From a virus, in the IMG/VR virus record IMGVR_UViG_3300021335_000088, positions 1 through 24,584 of that record: DNA of 24,584 nucleotides. One strand, written 5' to 3'. Numbering within the stretch: the stretch's first letter is position 1; every line of letters starts with the position of its first letter. Below are positions 21,783-24,584 of the stretch, piece by piece. The notes under the pieces were generated by a model. That model ran no database searches. It was not told the origin of the DNA and saw only the letters and a list, made by a program, of their open reading frames with translations. A program made the translations under genes and the position numbers.

Positions 21783-21954
21783 AGTTATAGAAACACGTGG
21801 CCACCATTTAGTTGGTGTCCGTTGGCCTATTAGTGGAAGTAGAGGAGATACATATCATGTCGAAATGGTCGAATACGGATTTGAGTGTGATTGCATTGCA
21901 TATCGGAAGTGTAAGCATATCAAATCTGTCGAGAAAAAAATCGCTTTTAAGTAA
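21766..21954 (+). CDS. SWIM zinc-finger small protein
   Basis: 62 aa. GTG start with AAGGAG 6 nt upstream. The C-terminal half contains C41-x-C43-x5-C49-x-H51, the SWIM zinc-finger pattern CxCx(n)CxH, after a beta-like N-terminus (VRWPISGSRGDTYHVEMV). SWIM domains bind DNA or proteins. Here the domain stands nearly alone, so it may be an adaptor. Its stop lies inside the hairpin that overlaps the next promoter. Confidence 0.78.
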   Translation: MAHQSEVIETRGHHLVGVRWPISGSRGDTYHVEMVEYGFECDCIAYRKCKHIKSVEKKIAFK

Positions 21955-21970
21955 ACTTTTTTGTTTACTT
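21949..21970 (+). terminator. 8-bp hairpin overlapping the next -35 box
   Basis: AAGTAAAC (21949-21956) and GTTTACTT (21963-21970) pair perfectly around a 6-T loop, starting at the SWIM gene stop codon and followed by a run of four T (21969-21972). It could end the upstream transcript. The right arm contains the -35 (TTTACT) of the promoter at 21964-21992. The stem is AT-rich, so strength is doubtful. Confidence 0.45.
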
Positions 21971-21992
21971 TTCCGAAAAAACAGGGTATAAT
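21964..21992 (+). promoter_or_regulatory. Promoter TTTACT-17-TATAAT
   Basis: The -35 is TTTACT (21964-21969), the -10 TATAAT (21987-21992), with no TGn. It is followed by GATCTATAAAATGAAA as at 17105 and 21207. The predicted start is near 21999, giving a leader of about 30 nt with GAGAG before the ATG at 22029. Confidence 0.7.
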
Positions 21993-22028
21993 AGATCTAT
22001 AAAATGAAATGAAAGAGAGAAATATATT

Positions 22029-22985
22029 ATGGCACATTTAGTAGAAACAATGGCATACGCAGGTGAAGTTCCATGGCATGGTCTTGGTGTACCTGTATCA
22101 AATGATTTGACACCAACTCAGATGATGCAAAAAGCTGGACTTGATTGGAATGTACGCGAAGTTGAATCATATATTGATTTTGACGGTAAGCGTATGCCAA
22201 CTGGACAAAAGTCTTTAGTGCGCGACACTGACGGTCGTATTCTTACAAACGTTGGTGAAAATTGGAATCCAGTACAAAACACAGAAGCATTTGAGTTCTT
22301 CTCAGATTATGTAATGGCAGGTGATATGGAAATGCATACCGCTGGTTCATTAAAAGATGGTCAAATGGTATGGGCTTTGGCTAAAGTCAAAGAGTCATTT
22401 GAATTGTTCAAAGGTGACCAAGTTGATTCGTATCTTCTATTCTCTAATCCACATCAATATGGTAAGTCTATTGACGTACGCTTTACGCCAATTCGTGTAG
22501 TCTGTAACAATACTCTTACTTATTCGCTCGATCAAAAAGCTGATCGCTCTGTAAGAGTTGGGCATAGAACAGAGTTCGATGCATCGATGGTTAAAGAGCA
22601 ACTCGGTATTGCAACACGTATGATGAACTCATACAAAGAAGTTGCACAATTCCTTGGTTCAAAGCGTTACACACAAGATAACGTAGTTGAATTTTTCAAT
22701 ACAGTGTTTCCACGTACAGCTGATAAGCGTGTACAAGATAAAGCACTTTCTGTTGATACACTATCTCGTAATGCTAAGTTTTGCTATGATGCGCTTGATG
22801 TACAACCTGGTACTCAGTTCGCTGAAGGTTCATGGTGGCAGGCATTTAACGCTGTAACCTTTGTAACAGATCATGTACAAGGTCGCAATGCAGATAATCG
22901 TTTGTATTCTAATTGGTTTGGTGGAAACGATATTCGTAAGCGTAAAGCAATGGATAAAGCAATTCAAATGGCTGAGGTAGCATAA
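22029..22985 (+). CDS. DUF932 / phage-plasmid-like protein (TIGR03299 type)
   Basis: 318 aa. The N-terminus MAHLVETMAYAGEVPWHGLG, then NVGENWNPVQNTEAFEFF near 75-92 and FTPIRVVCNNTL near 155-166, are hallmarks of the DUF932/TIGR03299 family found on phages and plasmids. The function is unproven; some relatives lie near plasmid maintenance or anti-defence genes. It has its own promoter and leader, so it is probably an early gene. TAATG coupling to the next gene. Confidence 0.88.
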   Translation: MAHLVETMAYAGEVPWHGLGVPVSNDLTPTQMMQKAGLDWNVREVESYIDFDGKRMPTGQKSLVRDTDGRILTNVGENWNPVQNTEAFEFFSDYVMAGDMEMHTAGSLKDGQMVWALAKVKESFELFKGDQVDSYLLFSNPHQYGKSIDVRFTPIRVVCNNTLTYSLDQKADRSVRVGHRTEFDASMVKEQLGIATRMMNSYKEVAQFLGSKRYTQDNVVEFFNTVFPRTADKRVQDKALSVDTLSRNAKFCYDALDVQPGTQFAEGSWWQAFNAVTFVTDHVQGRNADNRLYSNWFGGNDIRKRKAMDKAIQMAEVA

Positions 22986-23329
22986 TGGCTAGAGAAAAAC
23001 TATATACAGATATTTCTGGTGTAAGAATTCCGTTTAAAGCATTTTGTTCGAGGACAAAAATGAGTGATGATAAAATCCTAACAAAAGATATGTTAGGACT
23101 ATTATCTCTCAGTCCATCGCGATTATCACAAAGATCATGCTATGAGCTTATTTGTGATCGAACAAATGGAGAAGGAAAAAAGCTTATTCGTATTTACGGT
23201 GGTGGTCGTAATATTGATACTTTTGTATGTGATAATGTGATAGATACAATTATTAAAGTTGCGCATCAAAGCGGTTTAGCAAAAAAACAAAATGAAAAAC
23301 GATACGTTGAAATCTATGATGCTGCATAA
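22985..23329 (+). CDS. Hypothetical protein
   Basis: 114 aa, basic, mixed alpha/beta. Contains an SRTKMSDDKILTKDMLGLLSLS-like helical N-terminal part (broken by KI) and a strand-rich segment GEGKKLIRIYGGGRN. No known motif. One-base overlap with both neighbours places it in the DUF932 operon; it could be a partner of that protein. Confidence 0.7.
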   Translation: MAREKLYTDISGVRIPFKAFCSRTKMSDDKILTKDMLGLLSLSPSRLSQRSCYELICDRTNGEGKKLIRIYGGGRNIDTFVCDNVIDTIIKVAHQSGLAKKQNEKRYVEIYDAA

Positions 23330-23760
23330 TGTATCGCGTTAAAGGATACTTTAGAGATCATATTGTAGTTAGATATTTTATCGACCAGTATGATGCTATA
23401 GAGTTTAAAGATATTGTGGATGCTCACTATCCGCTAAAAGTTACATACGAAAAAGGAGTTTATCCAGTGAGAACATTTATAGTTAATGGTTGGAATGCTG
23501 TGATGGATGACAAACGTAATCCACTTAGTAATATTCCAGATCTTCAAGTACGACACTTAGTAATGCAAGTGTTGGCTTGGATGTGGTGTATTGTATTTGC
23601 GTTTATTGTTGGCAGTTGGACTGCGTTCGGTGTAAGTGTAATCGGACATGTTCTTTTAATTGCAGCTATTGTAATTACTGTCGGAACATTTGAAACAGCT
23701 CGTCGATCACCACAGTATTTTGGTGGATTAGGACGAGGTAATGGTGGAGAACACGAATGA
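23329..23760 (+). CDS. Membrane protein with two TM helices
   Basis: 143 aa. A soluble N-terminal domain of about 80 residues (MYRVKGYFRDHIVVRYF, later YPVRTFIVNGWNAV) is followed by two hydrophobic helices near 84-103 (LVMQVLAWMWCIVFAFIVG) and 105-124 (TAFGVSVIGHVLLIAAIVIT). The C-terminal tail is Gly-rich. The function is unknown; it may act in the host inner membrane. TAATG start; 4-nt overlap with the next gene. Confidence 0.72.
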   Translation: MYRVKGYFRDHIVVRYFIDQYDAIEFKDIVDAHYPLKVTYEKGVYPVRTFIVNGWNAVMDDKRNPLSNIPDLQVRHLVMQVLAWMWCIVFAFIVGSWTAFGVSVIGHVLLIAAIVITVGTFETARRSPQYFGGLGRGNGGEHE

Positions 23761-23984
23761 GTGTAATGCATATGAGAAGTGTAACGAGAGATACTAGGGC
23801 AATTGGTCTTGGCCTTTCTCGTGTTGAAAAAGAAATTAGTTTTTGGGAATCTAAACGAAAAGTTCGTGCAGTTAGACAACGTCTTGAACGTTTGTATACT
23901 GCACGTAAACATCTTATTGAATCACCCGAAGATTCACATTCATTGGTAGAACAGTTAAAAGGTATTCAGAATGAAAGCACATAG
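23757..23984 (+). CDS. Small basic helical protein
   Basis: 75 aa, Arg-rich, with a long predicted helix or coiled coil (SRVEKEISFWESKRKVRAVRQ, then LERLYTARKHLIE). No known domain. ATGA coupling to the upstream membrane protein and a 14-nt overlap with the following small gene. Nucleic-acid or protein binding is possible, unproven. Confidence 0.65.
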   Translation: MSVMHMRSVTRDTRAIGLGLSRVEKEISFWESKRKVRAVRQRLERLYTARKHLIESPEDSHSLVEQLKGIQNEST

Positions 23985-24150
23985 CATAGATCAGACAGCC
24001 GCTTGGGCAAAAAGTTGGGGTATGAAAGGTTTCGAACACTTGTATCCTGAGAACCGCGATAAGCAAAGGCAATATGCAGTACGCCAGTGGAATGAAAACA
24101 ATCGCGAAAAACTTAACAAAACTTTAACACAACGTGATCGTTCTAGATGA
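23971..24150 (+). CDS. Small basic protein, unknown
   Basis: 59 aa, beginning MKAHSIDQTAAWAKSWGMKG and ending LTQRDRSR, with many Arg, Asn and Gln. No motif is recognised. It overlaps the genes on both sides (14 nt and 4 nt), and the reading frame is uninterrupted with codon choice like the neighbours, which supports it despite its small size. Confidence 0.6.
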   Translation: MKAHSIDQTAAWAKSWGMKGFEHLYPENRDKQRQYAVRQWNENNREKLNKTLTQRDRSR

Positions 24151-24278
24151 TAAGTAATAGTATAGCACATTATTGGAAGTGGTTCGTCAAGTTAAAGAAG
24201 GAATATGGTGTTCTTACTGCTTTAATGTGTTTTTTGTATAACGGTAAAAACTACAACTTAGACGGAACGTACAGATGA
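24147..24278 (+). CDS. Small protein between pstS and upstream operon
   Basis: 43 aa (MISNSIAHYWKWFVKLKKEY, then GVLTALMCFLYNGKN). ATGA overlap upstream and a 4-nt overlap with pstS downstream. A weakly hydrophobic middle (GVLTALMCFLY) is too short for a sure TM helix. It may serve mainly to couple pstS translation. Confidence 0.5.
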   Translation: MISNSIAHYWKWFVKLKKEYGVLTALMCFLYNGKNYNLDGTYR

Positions 24279-24584
24279 AAAAAATCATTCTCGCAACAGC
24301 TCTTGCTCTTGTGGCCTCAAACGCACAGGCACGAGAGCAAATCCAAATTGTCGGTTCATCGACAGTTTATCCATTCGCTACAATCGTGGCAGAAAAATTC
24401 GGACAACAAGATAATAAAACACCAGTCATCGAGTCAACTGGTACAGGTGGTGGCATGAAGCTATTCTGTGCTGGTATTGGTGTTAATCATCCAGACATTA
24501 CAAATGCATCACGTGCTATCAAGTCAGGAGAAAAGGCAATGTGTGAAAAGAACGGTGTTACTCCAGTCGAGTTTGCCGTAGGTA
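24275..24584 (+). CDS. pstS: PstS-like phosphate-binding protein (partial, runs off right edge)
   Basis: The first 103 residues are visible. The signal peptide is MKKIILATALALVASNAQA, then the PstS N-terminal signature IVGSSTVYPFA, and ESTGTGGGMKLFC with SRAIKSGEKAMC, typical of phosphate ABC-transporter substrate-binding proteins. PstS captures phosphate in the periplasm for the host PstCAB transporter. pstS is a well-known auxiliary gene of marine T4-like phages under phosphate limitation. No Pho-box-like element is seen; it overlaps the upstream small gene by 4 nt and has no promoter of its own in view. The 3' end is outside the window. Confidence 0.92.
   Translation, partial: MKKIILATALALVASNAQAREQIQIVGSSTVYPFATIVAEKFGQQDNKTPVIESTGTGGGMKLFCAGIGVNHPDITNASRAIKSGEKAMCEKNGVTPVEFAVG

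Noticed and set aside
1-24584. tRNA genes, CRISPR arrays, insertion sequences and integrase or attachment sites
   Set aside because: None found by eye. The only tRNA-like fold is the tmRNA; no regularly spaced repeats, transposase or integrase motifs were seen.

Overview
The window is a 24.6 kb stretch of an AT-rich genome. It is almost certainly a T4-like (Straboviridae/Kyanoviridae-type core) tailed phage of a marine alphaproteobacterium. The T4 replication core is directly recognisable: gp43 family B DNA polymerase, a gp42-type dCMP hydroxymethylase, UvsX recombinase and gp41 helicase. Genes are packed with 1-60 nt overlaps (TAATG and ATGA junctions). The host inference rests on a circularly permuted, two-piece tmRNA gene whose tag reads ANDNFAPEMRLAA, an alphaproteobacterial style of tag, together with low G+C and marine-phage accessory genes (pstS, SleB-type hydrolase, 2OG-Fe(II) oxygenase, ThyX). 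A SAR11-like or other AT-rich marine host is plausible but not proven.

Layout, left to right. Positions 1-5656 hold the polymerase and nucleotide metabolism: gp43, a MazG-like pyrophosphatase, an AEP-primase-like protein, an Nmad1/DUF1599-like protein, dCMP hydroxymethylase, dCMP deaminase and a small coiled-coil protein. Positions 5653-10943 hold an unusual five-gene block: two helical proteins that may belong to the predicted base-pyrophosphorylase / amino acid:DNA transferase type, a fold-type II PLP enzyme, an SGNH-like protein and a radical SAM/twitch protein. Positions 10945-14917 hold UvsX, small proteins, an APS-kinase-like P-loop kinase, an HxGH nucleotidyltransferase and gp41. Positions 14914-18262 hold a SAM methyltransferase, ThyX, a 2OG-Fe(II) oxygenase, a YodL-like protein, a secreted SleB-type hydrolase and a DUF3310-like protein. 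Positions 18222-19017 are the only minus-strand segment (two or three small membrane-type proteins). Positions 19139-19460 hold the permuted tmRNA with a small ORF in its intervening segment. Positions 19478-21137 hold a Rieske-type oxygenase homologue whose Rieske cluster domain appears to be lost, followed by a membrane protein and a secreted protein. Positions 21236-24278 hold short accessory proteins (LigA-N-like, SWIM zinc finger, DUF932), and a partial pstS runs off the right edge.

How the genes may work together. A MazG-like pyrophosphatase (possibly dCTP to dCMP), dCMP hydroxymethylase (dCMP to hm-dCMP), dCMP deaminase (dCMP to dUMP) and ThyX (dUMP to dTMP) form a T4-style pyrimidine-remodelling pathway. 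The hydroxymethylase carries Asp at the position that sets cytosine specificity, so the primary modified base is predicted to be 5-hydroxymethylcytosine. The PLP enzyme, radical SAM enzyme and putative base-modifying proteins that follow are the kinds of enzymes found in phage thymine hypermodification operons. I therefore infer a candidate cytosine hypermodification system. The polymerase and one protein of this block share the C-terminal peptide TLEAFF, and another carries TLEAFI at its N-terminus, suggesting a common sliding-clamp tether.

Transcription appears to use a recurrent promoter, T(G/T)TAC(A/T)-17 bp-TATAAT, mostly with an extended TGn -10. I found it nine times, and in two cases the predicted start site falls on or within about 3 nt of the start codon.
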